Numbered from the stretch's first letter, positions 49,076 through 63,700 are shown. The stretch: 64,000 bases of DNA from Archilochus colubris (GCA_023079485.1 CM041084.1:120892467-120956466), one strand, 5' to 3'. Numbers and translations: made by a program. The notes: generated by a model from the sequence alone, not told the origin.

Positions 49076-49642
49076 CTTTTCCCCTGCCTGAAGATTTTCT
49101 TCATTATGAAACTTTTTTTTTCTGGTTCCATTATTTTTAAAGAAAATTAAGCAATTTCTTTACATTTTTTTGGTTTTATCTTATCCTTATTGTTTCTGAG
49201 ATCCTCCTGCAGTATAGAAAATAAATACCTTTCCAGAACGCATTTATTCATTCCTGTTGAATAACCTTGACTTCTTAGTGCTTCCTCTGTGAATAGAAAA
49301 AAAAAAGTCATTACTGTGCTCCTCCGTTACACATACATTCATGCATCATGGTACTAGGGACTCTTCTTTCTGATAGCAATAAATTTCTGGAAATTGTACC
49401 AATGGTCACTAAATTCAAGGGTCTAATTCAGGCAAATATGACTAAAACAGTTAAAAAAAAAAAGTGCTATATTAGAACATATATATTAGAATACATAGTT
49501 AACCATTTGCTTAAATTCATAACCAAAAGGATAGAAAGATACTGAGTTGAAAGTGTGATAAAACAGTAAAGGAACAGTCATAGCATGAACCAATAATTTT
49601 CTTTACAAAAATCCTAATGAATTGAAAGACATTCTCCTTCAC
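49076..49642. other. Unassigned AT-rich DNA
   Basis: Nothing recognised. Confidence 0.45.
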
Positions 49643-49752
49643 TTTATAACGAACTTGAGGAGGATCAAAGATTTGTCTTTCGGTCTCCGCCAGTCCTTTT
49701 AAGAAGTCATTCATTGTAAGCAATGACAGAAACACTCCCTCATCCATGTTCC
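49643..49752 (-). other. Exon-like segment, product unknown
   Basis: On the minus strand a pyrimidine-rich stretch ends in CTATCTGAG, an acceptable splice acceptor. The frame that follows reads NMDEGVFLSLLTMNDFLKGL, then AETERQIFDPPQVRYK, and reaches a GTGAAG donor-like site (49642-49637). A second donor-like GTAAAG lies at 49606. The minus frame stays open from 49831 to 49517 (104 codons). The amino-acid mix is balanced, and the stretch keeps several CpGs (GGCGGAGACCGAAAG, GTTCG), which is unusual in the AT-rich surroundings. I cannot name a family. It may be a real internal exon of a gene read from right to left, a pseudogene piece, or chance. Confidence 0.3.
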
Positions 49753-52700
49753 TCAGATAGGACAGAATCAGATGATGAATTAAAAAAAAAATTAAAACAG
49801 TAAGACTTTTCTGCCCCAAAATGTCTCCCATTTATTTATAGAGCTTTAGGAAACTTTACTGGTTTAAAGAAGTGACTTACAAAGGGTGACCTCTGAACAG
49901 CAGGTTCTGGGATTTAGACATGTAAATAATTTTTTCTTTTCAAACTTGAAAATGAAGGCTACAGTTTGCTCTGCCACCACTCATGGGGCTTTGTCTGGTG
50001 ACATAGATGTAGAAGCTTTCAGTAAAATGGAAATTTCAGTTGCCAGAAGCATAACCGTGAGCAAATCCTGGTAAGCGAGGTCTCTCATCCCATTGCAGGT
50101 CACCAGCTCCTTTCTGTACCTTGCCTAATGGTGTGGGGCTGCTTCAGTGATGCTGCTACTGGGCTGAATCTTCAGCTGGAAATATGACTTGCAAGTTTTG
50201 TTCATGGCATTACAGGCAAGAAAAGCTTTAAAGTACAGAGCCCATTAAATTCCGGTAAATAAGTTACTGCATATTTTAGAAGGAGCTTCTTACCACAGTG
50301 CAAAATTAGTATGCCCATTACAGCATTAAAAAGGTACCTAAGAAAAGAAAATGTTTGTATAAGTACAAAAAATATCAGAATAGAGCACTTAGACTGAATA
50401 ATTAATATTATTTTATGTTATGCAACCATATATTTTAACCATCAAAGATGATTAAGGCTATAAATTCATGTTTACTGACAAGAGTCTATTTCTTAAATCA
50501 CCATTTAAAATGGATTTTTATGGCCAGTCTTAATAACCAAGAGGCAAAAATGTGTTGCACTGCATGGACTTGCTGAAGATAGGAGTTAAACGGCCAGAAC
50601 TACTCTCAAACTCCTCAGGCAAAAGCTCAATAGAACTGGTGTTGAAGCAGAACAAAGAACTATCCTATTATCTCTGTACCTGCTGCCTTCAAATAGGAGT
50701 AAAAGCACCCCTTAGAATTACAAAACAAAGTTAAACAAATTTGCCAGACTCACAACATGCTATAAATTTGCATTATGAGCTTGCATAATAGTGATCATTA
50801 TAGATCTGCTCCTTATGTCTGATTTCAGCAGAAGTACTAGCAGGAGTTTTATATGAAAACAAAAGATTTCCTCACCTCATCTTCACCAGTGAGAATATTT
50901 CCTTCTGCTTCACATGGTTCTACTTCCTCTTAATGTTCTTCATGTTCTGACACAATTAATCACATTACTGAAAAATATTTTGATCAAAATAATCCAGCTT
51001 CCCCTTTAAGAACTGTTTTCAGTAGTGCACTTAATAACTTAAGCAGAAATACAGCCCAAAACATTTTGCTGTCTTGAGGCATGCAATGGTCATACTCAAC
51101 TACAAGCTTCATTTATCTTCCTGTTCTACCACTGTTGCACCAGGCAGTTTACTTAACATTAAAAAAAAAAAAAGAAAAAAGAAAAAAAAAAGTTGTTTCA
51201 TGATTCTGCAGTAAGCACTGTATCTTTTTTAATTTCTTCATTGGCATGAGGGACTGGCATTGGCATCCAATTGTAGCTTAACTGTAGCTTAACTGTGTTT
51301 TCTGACCATAATTGTGCTAGCTGCAAAGGAAGAAGTTCCAGTCTGTTCTAGTTAAATGTCACAAGCCAGACAGAAGTTACTGCTCCTACAGAGTTGTCAG
51401 TGAAGCTGCTCATTTAGTCATTCCCTGACCCAACTCAATCAGGGTGAACCTGACTAATTTAAGTCGTAACTCAGCCAAATGGGTAGGGATTGCGCTCATG
51501 AGCAGCTCAGGGAATGTAAATTCTGCTACCAAGAAAAGTGATCAGAAGCCTAGGCCAAGATGTAAATTGTAATTTTTAGCCACCACAGATATATTTGGAG
51601 GAAAACATATCAGCAAGGATCATACTAAACATAGCTATATTTTGCTTTAATAGGACTTCTTGGCAAATAAATTGTTTTATATCTGAAAAGTGACTAGCAT
51701 CACTAAAGTAAGGCCCAGCTAGTAATAAGAACTTTACCAGGTGTCTTAATCCATGGTAATGTGACTTGAGATCAGAATATGCCTCAAGATGATTCCCACA
51801 GTGATTATCTGAAAACTACACAAAAAAAATCCATAAAGTCTATTCTTTAACATTCTGTGAAAGATGGAGAATATTAAGCAATAATAATGAAACTTCAGTG
51901 AATCAAAAAAGAAACTCCTATTTTATGTCTTTTTACTTCATTTTAGAACTGAAAGATTGATTTATTCAGAATCAAGCATGTAAAACTCTTCAGAGCAGTT
52001 TGAAAATATCTTACAGGATGCAACGTTCTCTTCTTTGGTTTCCATCACTCAATATAAAAATACTCCATAGAGATCAGCTCATTCCCAAATGGTCTAAAGG
52101 GAAAGAAATAAGTCTACAGTAGGTCCGTTTTTTCTTTTTCTTTCTTTTTTTCCTTAAGTTATCCTGCATATTACTCCCTATTTGGACCAAGCACACTTAT
52201 TTAGTACTCTCTGTACCTTATTCGCATCTGTCAACAAAAAATGCACATCGCAGTCACACACCAAGGCACAAGTCACAAAACCCACAGAAAAAGTAAAAGA
52301 AATGATATTTATATGTCATTTTGATAGTCAGGGGAGAAGAAGTGTCCCAGTCCCTCTTTCTAAAAATAATGCTTCATACAGGTGTCATCTCTATTTCACT
52401 GGAGTTATAAAAAGAAAAAAAGTTGTCATTTATGGAAGTTGCTTCCAGATAGTGGAATAAAATTATCTGCTTTAAATCACTGTTCAGTTAATCCATACTT
52501 TTCTTCCATGCAAATCATTTTTACATCTAGGGAAACGGGAAAACAGCAGTTGTATTGGCCAACCATCAAACTGTCTGATCTATACAAATAAACTCTCTTA
52601 TGGTCATCTATTCATACTGAAAACAGATTGAAAGTATTTACTACAGAATGAAAAAGAAAAAAAAAAGACAGCTACTCCTGCCACCTATTGCAATGATGAG

Positions 52701-52969
52701 GTGATAAATAACCACACCATATTGTCTTGCCAGTCACATCTAATAGAGATGAGGAAGTCTCTAATTAGAGCATTAATTCCACACTGTACTTCAGTTGCAA
52801 TGCAACCTCACTTTTACTGACAGGTGAAACACGTGGGTGCACATTTCTTGGCATCAGCAATCTACTCTTTTGCATTTACATTGCTAAGCAACATCATTAC
52901 TTTGATTGACTTATGTACAGTACTACACTTTCACCTCTTAGGTACAGAAAGGAAAGATTGATTCCGATT
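49753..52969. other. Unassigned AT-rich DNA
   Basis: No gene recognised. A-rich runs interrupted by G occur near 51158-51191, and a tandem TGTAGCTTAAC pair is near 51272-51295. Confidence 0.5.
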
Positions 52970-53040
52970 TCAGTGCCAGAGTTTTGCACAGATGTAGTTC
53001 CAATGAATTAAGTGCACTTACTCCTAATTTACACTCATGG
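52970..53040 (+). repeat. Ancient dispersed repeat fragment
   Basis: GATGTAGTTCCAATGAATTA followed by ACTCCTAATTTACACTCATG resembles the same old sauropsid-type repeat as the fragment at 20283. Weak. Confidence 0.28.
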
Positions 53041-53324
53041 AAGAAAAATAATTTTCTTGATTGCTCTCCTATTTAGAAAGCTCCAACTCTTTCAAGTAAA
53101 ATAAAGTTGCACTGGTCTAAAACTCACATGATGGTTAGAGGCATAGTTACACGTATTTTTCCACAAGAAGATGGCAGCTGTCCTCGAAGTGTAATGTGAG
53201 TTAACTAGGAAAAGGTGATTGACTGATGCTGAGGTTAATTGCTTGTTGCCATGCTAGAAAGCCTATGCTAACAAGTGCTGCTTATAACTAACAAGTGCCA
53301 ATTATTTCCTTATATTCTAGTACG

Positions 53325-53400
53325 CGTTATATTATGCTAGGTGCTATCCAAACATCCAGAAAGATCCAGGCATCCCTGCCCTAATCTGATAAGTTAATGA
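53325..53400 (+). mobile_element. Old retroposon 3' fragment (L2/CR1-like, weak)
   Basis: ATGCTAGGTGCTATCCAAAC, then CATCCCTGCCCTAATCTGAT follow a phrase common in old LINE/SINE 3' ends ('ctaggtgctgtacaaaca...cagtccctgccc'). No coding capacity; family uncertain. Confidence 0.33.
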
Positions 53401-55189
53401 TTTAAGAAAACTCTCCTAGCTGCGGACGAAACTGGTTCAGAGCATGTCATTTATCACAGGTATACAACTCTTCCTATAATATTATAACACAGAAAGCCTT
53501 TGGTAAAGTTATCAATGCACTGAACATATATTCATAATGAAAGTGTCAATAGTTGTCTGATCTAAACTTTGTTTTTCCATTTTGAACCAAAAGCTTAAAC
53601 TAACAGCCAGAAAAATCTTTTAAAATGATGATATTTTAATCCTGTTTCCACATCTTTATGGGAGGAAAAAGAAAAAATATTCTTTATATAATTGGTGACC
53701 AAGTTACCTATAAGCCTGACAAAACTTCCCACTTAATAGGTAGATTATTATGTAAAATATTGCCTAGTATTTGTATAATGCATCCACCTTGCTTGAAAAT
53801 ATGCTGACAGAACTGGAATGCATATCATCCATTGTTAAATTGATATTAAATTTATAATTTTGTTCCTGAAGCATCAGTAAATACCAATTTTAATTGCATT
53901 AATAAAACGTGAATTATGAAAGTAGAACTGTACTAATATAGATTTTCACTATGATAATAAAGATTTAAAATAAGGTTAAAAAGTAACAGCTTCTAAAGAA
54001 AGAGGAAATTAATGAAAATGATAGTGCAAATCCAGCCTGCCCCTCCACCTCTAGACGAGTCATCTGCCTTGTATCCATTGGAATAAAACAAGCAAAGTTG
54101 ACCTTAGTAGGGAACTTACCAGTCTTCCATGCTTTCTTTGCAAGAAATCTGACAGTGCTTGGTACTGTACTCTGCTACTCCTTACCTAATATCCAAATAA
54201 ACGTACACAATGGCATCACAACACAGGATTAAAATTTAAAGCATTTGGATGAAAGTTGGGAATTGTCATATCCTCTTTCCTTTTTTTAACTGTGAAGACA
54301 TAGATTGGGTCAAATATGTTGGTAGCCTGTTGAAAAAGGTTAAAAGCTACTCTGATTTCTGCCAGTCTTGCAGTGCAGAGAGCATTTCAGCACACAGCTA
54401 TTGAAATAATGCAACAAAAGTTCTCTAACCATATGGCTTGTCCAGAAGGCGTGGGCTTTCTGAACAGGGTTTGGCAAGATGACCATAAAAATGAAAAGAT
54501 TTAAGAAAATCTAGAAATGTTAAAATTACATTTGCAAATATAGCATCAGTATTCCCAGACTGTTTTGGAATAGATATGTACATTTCTTTACCCATCAAAC
54601 ACTTAATAAAAGATAGCTCCTCTAGGCAATTTGCAAACTATAGTTTCATCTAGAGATATGTCAGTGTAAATCAGGAACCTTCAGTTTTCAGTATTTCTAA
54701 ACAAGTATGCCATAATCTTTCCTAGCCCTGTTTCCGTCAGTCCGCCATAAATCTACCACATTGCTCTGTCTTCTCAGAATGCAGTCAAATTCACAAATAT
54801 TTTAAAGGTATAGTGAAATACACATATAGCAAGTCTGACATCCTTGTACGAGTTAGTAATTTCCTTCACCTGCAGTATATATTTCATTTTAACACATCTT
54901 TAATAGACACCAACTAATCATGTTTAAAGGCTACCTCTTTATTATTGCCCTTTATCCATAAATTGCTCTTTTCTCTGACCTTAATGTATAAGGTGAAGAT
55001 AGGCAATCGCTCCATATAATGCTTACATATATGAATTTGATTTTAGGATATATTAGGTAAAATTATTTTGGCTGGATACAGATAACATTTTCTTGATTTT
55101 CAAATGCCATTGTTGAATTATTCTTTTTTTTTGTTCCTAACTATGTAATATTCTCAGAAATACTGATGACCCAAAAATTCAATGCCTCC

Positions 55190-55206
55190 TTTTTTTTTTT
55201 TTTTTT
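55190..55206 (+). repeat. Poly(T) tract
   Basis: About 17 T residues. Confidence 0.9.
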
Positions 55207-56740
55207 GTCCTGTAACCTGTATTTATGAAGAATAAAAACATAGTGACATTTATAATTTCAGGTCTTTTAAGAATAAACTACTACATGAAAATCATAATAT
55301 AAAAATTCCCTTTTCCTGGAATTACAGTTTTGTATTTATTGAATACATTCACAGGCTCCCTTAGGATGTGAAATGTATGGAAATATATGTGCATTACTAA
55401 AGAAAGAACTAAATTTATTCTTTCCCCACATCATGCTCTTCTTTGCAGTAGAGCTTTTTAATTCAACACAGAGCTAGAATGAGATGGAGCCAATTTCCTG
55501 GTCTATATGTGTGACAAATGCTAAAAGTGGCACAAGATTAACAAATTAGCTGATGTATATATCTTTAAAGATTATTTTACTATATCCCAAATCAAAATGC
55601 ATGCTTTATTTGAAATGAAAATTTCTTTAGAGCTATGTATTAAACAGGAATCTTACATACTCCTCTAATTTTAAGATAGAATGATGACACGTCTGACAAC
55701 TAAAGAAGAGCAACCTGCACAAAAATGTGTAAGAAGGCTTTTATGGCACATCACTCGACTAAAAATGACTTCTAGTGCTAGAAATTGTATATTTAGTGAT
55801 TAAGTCTTGTGTTTCAGTAAGAAATTTGCTATGGAAAAGTTAATTACTTCAGTAAACAAGTATTTATTTTATGTATGAATGTTGCCAGTGCATTAACTAA
55901 AACCAAAATCTGAAATTCTTTCTTGTTAAGCCATGTGTTAGATAGAAACTTTTTTAAAAGTGAGAGTATGGAGAGATTTGCAATATAGATGTGTGTCATT
56001 GTAGAAAGGTTCCTTTATGATGCTTTGAAATAAAAAGTATGGAACTTGACCTTTTTAGCTGACATAGTAATCACCTACTTGATGTAATCCAGATAGCTAA
56101 CACCAAACAATAAAAACATCTGTGACAACAACATGTAAAGCTTGTGGAATTATATAATTTAAAAAAAAAATGATAGCAATATTTAATAATCAGATAAGCC
56201 TGGATTGGTTCTTCTTACACAAAAATTTTTGTGCTTTGCAAATGCTAGTTTTAAAGGGCTATTAACTTGGATGTGAAAGCTTTTCAAGCTCTCATGCATA
56301 TGTTTTGGTGTTACCTCATTCATTCTGTTTTTAGGACCTTGTCATAGTCCACCTGTTTTTCTTTTGCTTAAATTACATCAAAATAATAGCTTTCTTCAGA
56401 GAAAAAAAAAATCCTACATTTCCACTGACTGTATCCAAACATGATAATATGCTTAAAATTCAAAAGGAGCCATATTCAGGTTGCATGTCTCAGTCACCCA
56501 ATCTCCCTTTCACATATCTGTTCATGTTGACAGACTATGTCATAATACATCAACAGAAAGATCAGCATAGAAGAACAAAAATTCATCGCCTGACAGCAAG
56601 AGGAAAACTGATTTCTACTATTAAATTAGCAAAAATATACCAATACTTCACTACCAATAAGGACACCATGGCTAAATGCACTCACCGTATTATAATTTTG
56701 AATGTGCATTGGGAATTTTTTGTTTCAATAATCTTTAAAC

Positions 56741-56770
56741 AAAAAAAGGGGGGGGGGGGGAGGGGAAGGG
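56741..56770 (+). repeat. A7G13 purine run
   Basis: Seven A then thirteen G, then AGGGGAAGGG. It could form a G-quadruplex on the plus strand. Length may be unreliable because such runs are hard to sequence. Confidence 0.85.
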
Positions 56771-58451
56771 TAGACCAAAGGATGTCTGCATCTTTACAAA
56801 AATTTATTTTTGCCAACAGGCACTCCTCTGTTTTAGTTCTGTTAATATTTGAAATATTAGTTCTAAATATTAATTTATTTAGAGAGCACTGGGCACTACT
56901 TTTGGAGTATTCAGTTCTGACAGAGGGTTTTTTCTTACGAGGCCAAGGAGATGTGTGGAAAATGCTCTCTTATCAGTAGTGTGCTTCAGCTTCCTTATAT
57001 CTGAGAATTTTTACTTATTTTAGAAAAGTATTCTGACTCTCTCATTGCTAGATGTGATTTTAATACACTATATTGAGCAGTGGTGTTTCACTAGGAATTT
57101 AACAATACCTGGAATAAATAATGTCTTTTGCAGCCTGGGGCAACATCTGCCACTTACGCATTAATTCTGCCCCTGTTTGAACACTCTACAACACACGCAC
57201 TTCTCTTTTGTCTGTTATCCTAGAGTTGTGTTATTCCCAAATATTGACATCATCTACTTTTATCAGCACTAACTGCTCTGAAGCTTCCCAGTCTCATGCT
57301 CAGCTCTATTTCTTTCTATTGATTATCTTCCTCACTCCAGCAGGTAGCTAGCCAGCGAGGCTGTCCTGAGAAATAGCTTCCAATGACTTTATACGCACAA
57401 TTTACACGGAATTGTTTAAAGAAGATATTAGCCTCAATACAAATCAGTGAACCTCATTTAGTCAATACTGCACAATTCAGCTGTTGGCACCCTGTCACAT
57501 GTTAGTCTTTAAAGTCAACTACCATACCCAATCTGCACATTAGCCATAGTATTTAGTTTCATATTAAAATGAGGCTAGTTTTTCACTTTTCTTTTTGAAA
57601 TCGATTCAATATATTTTTTTACATCACCTCATTGAACCATATGATAGTAATATAATTTTAAGTATAAAAACCTGAGATTAAATGCTTGATTTTTGACAGT
57701 GTCCTTAAATATAATAAATTCAAAGGGAAATACTGTTAAGTTAAAATGGAGTGTTTTTCATTAAGTCCAATCAAATGGTAGACAACAAAGGATCTTTTAT
57801 TTGAGAATATGAAGTGAAAATGAAAACCAGAAAACCTTTACTAAGAAAAGGTCTAGCTAAATTATGTTGGAAGGAGGTCTCCAGATTGAACCTGGGTGTT
57901 TCTTTTGCTAAAAATGAATTAAACTAAGATGCACTACGGGCGAATAGCTTACAAAGAAGGAGAACCTAGTGCTTTATAAAGATGAAAACAAAAAACAGGA
58001 TCTAAATACAGTTAAATTAGAATGAAAACTACAAAGATCAAATATTAAAGCAAAAAACCCCCAAACAAACAAACAAAAAACCCTGAACCCTTAATACCCT
58101 TACTATAGCACCTAAACAATGCTTTTATCATCAGGACAAGAAAATTTGGAGAATTTTTTTTTTTTACCCCTTTTGCATTCCACAGCAGGATTCTAAAACC
58201 CTAGATTGATATTTATATGAATATAATCTTTTCCTTTTAGTCTACCAGACTACAATCTCAACTATGATTTAGACTAAAAGATAGGAGAAAAATAAAGTAT
58301 ATGTTCTTATCCCTGAATCTGTTCCTTGAGAAATAAGACAGATTTTCTGCTAGAGTCACATGTTTTGGTGTATTTATCATATCCATAATGTTTATACTAC
58401 AATTTCCATGTTCATCCTTTGGCAGCAGGATAAAAATAGGTGCTGTTCCTA

Positions 58452-58468
58452 TTTTTTTTTTTTTTTTT
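58452..58468 (+). repeat. Poly(T) tract
   Basis: About 17 T residues; the minus-strand frames that cross it (poly-Lys) are artefacts. Confidence 0.9.
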
Positions 58469-59911
58469 AGAAAAATACTTTGTTTTGCTGTATTTGGCAA
58501 AGAAATGTTTACACTTTTGCTGTGAAGCGTTGCTCTTATAAACAAAAAATGCACAGACAACCTGCAAAGAATAATCTTTTGCAGGAGGCAAAAAAGAGGC
58601 CTGAGAGTATAAAGACAAAAAAAACCCACAAACAAACAAACAAAACCAAAAGCAATACAACAAAACCGAAATGCCTGCTTTGTAATATAATCGGTATTTT
58701 AGACAATGCAAAAATCCTTTTTAAGTCCTGGTGAGCATTTGTCTGGATGTACCAAAACACATCTAAATGTTTTTGAACAAAGGTAAAAATGATAGGACTG
58801 GGTAGCCACTAAGAATACTGACATCAGGCAAGAGGCTTTTTTTCTAAATGTTGGCAATTTGAATATCAGAATAGAAGCATTGTACATATCCTCTGCTCCC
58901 TGCTCTTTCCCCTTTAAAGCTCAGTGAATGGCTGCTGAGGTTCTGAACCCCAGGTAGGAGGGAAATGCTGAAAGATGACCAGTCTAGCCTTCCTAAAATA
59001 AATACATCCTTGTATGCACACACACACACTCTCTTGCTCACATTCGAGCATTTATCGCAACCTGATGCTCACAGAAAAGCTTTTTCCCTTCTCTAAGCTT
59101 CTACAAGGAACATTACAGAAACCAAAGGGAAAAATAAATGCAGTTAAGATAGAAATAGCTGCATATTCAGGCAGTAAAAATGCAGGTGTGGTATGGGAAT
59201 TCCTAATGTTTGTGTCTGCTGCTCTGTTTGTTGTTGAAGGATTTGAGGGCTATTTTCCAGGGGTCTAAATATGTTTAGGATAAGTGCACTTGGCTAGAGA
59301 AATCTTCCAGATAGTCTTTAGTCTAATTACTTAGGTAGATCTGCTTATTAAAAATAAAAAAATAAAATTGTTGCATCATCCTTCAGCTGCTGTCTGCTGT
59401 GCATATACCTGCTCTTTAACTCTTACTCGCTTCCAATTACATTAGTAATTACTAAAGTAGATGCAAATCCTTTTTCTTATTTATCATATAAATTACATCT
59501 TGGAAAAATCTTACAAAATGTTTATATTCATTCAATATTTAAATATGCTATAATAGTGCTACTTAAACATTTCCTGTAAAAAGATAGTATGAGACAATGT
59601 TGTTAGTACTCACTTTAGCCATGTCTTATAAGGCTTGATGAATAGAACTGTAGTTGAAACAATAGTTAATTCAGAGGCTATTTAAAAAATTCTAGCCTTT
59701 TAAAGTCATCTCTGTGTTATATATGAATATGCAATAAACATACTGGGTAAGCAAGTGTAGCGACATAGTAAATAAGCACACATTGAGCAATAAGTCAAGT
59801 GCAGTAAAACAGTCCATGTATTCTAAAAGTTTCCAAGTCAGAATGATGTAGATTTTTAAAGAATTAAATATACCTGTAATGATTATTACAGGTGTCTGCT
59901 ACCATTGTGAA

Positions 59912-59956
59912 AGAAAAACAAAACAAAACAAAAAACACAAAACAAAACAAAAAAGC
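59912..59956 (+). repeat. (AAAAC)n microsatellite
   Basis: Imperfect AAAAC units over about 45 bp. Confidence 0.88.
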
Positions 59957-60680
59957 TTACAGAAAAACCAAACATAAAAAAACAGTAGCAACTACAAAAT
60001 TTCATACCCTTGCTCACCCTATTTATGCTCATTATTAGAGATGTATGGATTTACTACGTGCTTAATTTCAGCTATACTGGTCACCTTTTCCATACTGTCT
60101 TAAAATGGTAACTGAGCTTGAAAAACACCCTGGGAAATAGATTATTACTATTTAATATTCCAGAGAAAGGATGACTTTTCTACTTGAAACTTTATAGTAT
60201 TTTTAGCCCAAATAAATGTATTATTTTGTTTATTTGATGCAGATATTTATACTTTCAGATCTAATGGTTTAAAATAGGTCTTCACTATACACAAAGCTTC
60301 ACATGAATAATTTACGGTCAAGTTTTCTAAGCTATTTATGTTAAAAATATACTATTAGAAGTACCTAATAGAAAAAAAAAAAAAAGTTTAATTAAATAAC
60401 ATTGTCTTTACCCAGAAAGTTTCATTATTAAAATATGGTTGTGTTATTTATCAGTAGACATTACTATTTTCAGTGCTTTATTAGCTTTTGAGTAATGCTC
60501 ATAAATTTAAATTCAGACATACTCAGCTTCTTTGATTTTTAGACAGATGTCAGTCAGCATTAGTGTATCAATTTTTCATCAGAAAATAGAGATGCATGCT
60601 AAAACCACTTTAACAAACATGGAATTTATACATGGGACCATACTATCAAATGCTAATTATATTCTAAAGATAGGTATTAA

Positions 60681-60704
60681 TGGGGGGGGAGGGGAAAAAT
60701 CCCC
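60681..60704 (+). repeat. G-run with short hairpin
   Basis: Eight G, then A, then GGGGAAAAATCCCC, a 4-5 bp stem. Probably simple sequence. Confidence 0.5.
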
Positions 60705-63700
60705 AAACTTTCTGAAGCTTGTGAATATCAGCTTGACATGAAACTGGCTCCTTTGCTTCCTGCTTTCCTTCTTCAGTCTCACATTTCTTTATGTATTATA
60801 TGGAAATAGTATAAAACTACTAAAGATACTTTAATTAAAGGCATTCTCCTGGAATGATTAGCTGGGATAAAAATGTCAGTATAACTATCCAAGAACCTCT
60901 GGTTGCGTGCCAATTAACTTTGTATAGTTTTAGAAAAACATATGTAGCATGCTTTTTGTACATGTGTGTCTGTGAGTTTGTTTGCATGATTTTGCATACC
61001 TCATTTCATCACCACCGTGTGTGTGTGCGTATAGCATGGTGAGAAAAGCCAGAGTAAGGTCCAAGGGTGGAAATTAACAGCATTGCCTTTTGGAAGAGCC
61101 CTACTTCACAGAAGTCCTGACCTCCAGTTTGAGAGAGGAGAATGGCACTAGAAGTGAAAAAGATCCAGTGCTGCAGCCCACTAAAGCCACTTGTAGTTAG
61201 CAAGTGTGTTTTAAAGGAAAGTTTTTAGATATACACTGCTTAAAGCCCTTTGAGCCATATTAAAGGGATCACAGACCTACAAAGCAGGCTTACTAATCAG
61301 ACTACCTGTTGGGGCTTAAAGAGGTAAACCAGATGCACCATTTCACTGGAACTGTAAAGATAATTCTGAAATTATGCTCAGCTAGCACAATAGGTTATTT
61401 TGCATTCATGTTATTTTGTGTTTGTAAGATGAAGTGGGATTTAAATTTTAAAAAGGGAAAAAGATTTTGAAGAGTTTTGCAAGAGGCCTATTTGACTTCC
61501 ACCACATTTAAAAATTAGTCTTGGCTGTCTTCTCACTCCATCAGTACTTGAATCAAAATTCCAAATCAGGCTCTATTATTTTCTTAGCCATGCTAAGCAG
61601 CATTAAATACAGTGAAATACTTTTATTTATATCCAGGATCCAATCACACAGTTTTTACAAAGAAAAAAACCATCTTTTGGAGTGAATAGCAATTTAAGCA
61701 ATTTATCTTAGTATGTACAAAGCTTAAATACCATAAACCCCTATAAGTTCAGTATTTATTATATTTCTAAAAAAACAACTTTCATTTTTCAATATTATTG
61801 AACACTTTTCCTTACAGTAGATTTCCCTGTGTTTCAGAGACACACTGGAACAGAGCACACCTTGCAGTATTAGTGTTCCCTCTCTTCCTCCTCTCCCCCT
61901 CTCCCTCTCGTCTATACCATTTTGATCTTAAATTTTCTGGAGTCTATTTAGTTTATAAATAACCTTAAACTGCTGAACTGTTCACTAGTTTATTTGAACA
62001 GGAGACAATGTTATTGAAACAAATCTAGTTAACAAGGTAATTAGCTTTTGCAATATTCCTCAGAAGGCTGGAAACCAACAGTTCATCACCGCACTATACA
62101 AATAACAGTATGTAATGTTAAGCCTATGCTTAAGTGTGGTTTAATCAAAACTGACTGGTCATATTAGCAATGAAAGGATTGTTCTTAAGAAGTATCCAAG
62201 GGCCACCTAAAACTGATTAATTCACTAGAAGTGGAAGAATGAAAATATTTTCCAATAGTAACCCACTGTAAAAACGTAGGCTGCTGCTGCTGTTGAAAAG
62301 CTAGGGCTGGAACCAAGAAAATCCTTTTTCTTGCTTCCACAAAAGGCTTCAGGCCTAATTATTTTTAAGTATAATCCAGCCAACATCTTCTCATGCTTAG
62401 CTGCACTGAGTGACACTATTTGTGATGCCCAGTCTGCTGAAACTGAGCAGGTTGCTGTCAGTTTAAAAATGACTATAATAAAAGTGACCATGAAGATGGA
62501 TCTTGTGATTTTGCGTTTCTAATCAGTCATCTGTGAAGAACACTTTTGCTTTGATTCAGCAGACTGGTGACAGCCATGATTGATAGTGCATGAGGATGAA
62601 AAAAGGTTATTAACTGTCTTCCTATTAAACTCAATGTATTACCCCTCTAGGTGCATCTCATACTTTAACTTAAAGTACTTACTCAGGTAAGGTCAAGAAT
62701 GAACTCTATAAACACAGTATCCATCCTGTTGTAGATGAACCAGGAACTCTAATGTTAAATTCTGAAAGTTCAGCACTAAACCATGTCTGAATACTGCTAC
62801 CTTAATTACTGTGGCAAAATAAAGAACTGAGCAGACCTTTGTATGCATTTACATATATAGCTATACACAAATATTTTTTTGTGTAGATCAATTGTTTCTG
62901 TGTGTTTGTGAACACATGCATGCATATGTTTTACCTGTTTCAACAGTCCCAAGATAAAAGTTTGAATAATGTTAACAAAAGAAATGTGGAACAGGGATAT
63001 GAAGTGTCTGTGGGACTAAAGTATAAATCATACCCAGAAAACAGCATTTTACCTGCCAGTAGTTAATTTCCTTATTAACTGGATCAGGTGTGATTTAACT
63101 GTTTATGAAGGCTTCCTATTAAAAGAAAATCAAAATATTTTAGCATAAATGTAAAAATTTCTATTTGTTGCCTTACAGAATGCTTTATTTTTTATTTAAG
63201 TCTTTTTACTGATTATTAACCTATCAGTCAATATTCACAACTATCTACTGAAAAAGAAAAGAAGATGGCATATATATTCACTTTAAAAATAATTATTTGG
63301 TGGAAAAAATTATTCCTTCGGTACTTCAGGTTTCTCTGGATGTCTCTGTGAAGAGATAATTTTGAAGGAGCTTAAGGATAAAAGAGTATAATATATTTCT
63401 TGTGTCCATTATTATTATTATTGGCATCAAAAATTAACTGAAAAGGGGAAGTTGTTCACATTGTGTGTGGAAGTTAGCATCTTTTTGGATTTACAAGTTT
63501 ATTTGGGGAGTAAATAATAAAAATCAAGTGATTATCTTTTTAGAATAGGTGTTTTATAAACACTTCTTCCTAGTGAGTAGCATTTTAGATTTTAAAATTT
63601 ATTTTATAGAGTAAATTTCAGCTGATCTTTGAATATGTTTATGGCTATGCTTATCTTACATTACAATAATTTTCTTTTAGAAATAGGTAGACAAAAAGAT

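Noticed and set aside
56449..56979. 176-codon plus-strand frame
   Set aside because: It crosses an A7G13 homopolymer (giving a Lys-Gly run). Composition changes abruptly along it and no family motif is visible. Length alone is not enough.
58258..58711. Overlapping minus-strand frames of 99-125 codons
   Set aside because: They read through the poly(T)/poly(A) tract at 58452 and overlap in two frames with no motif.
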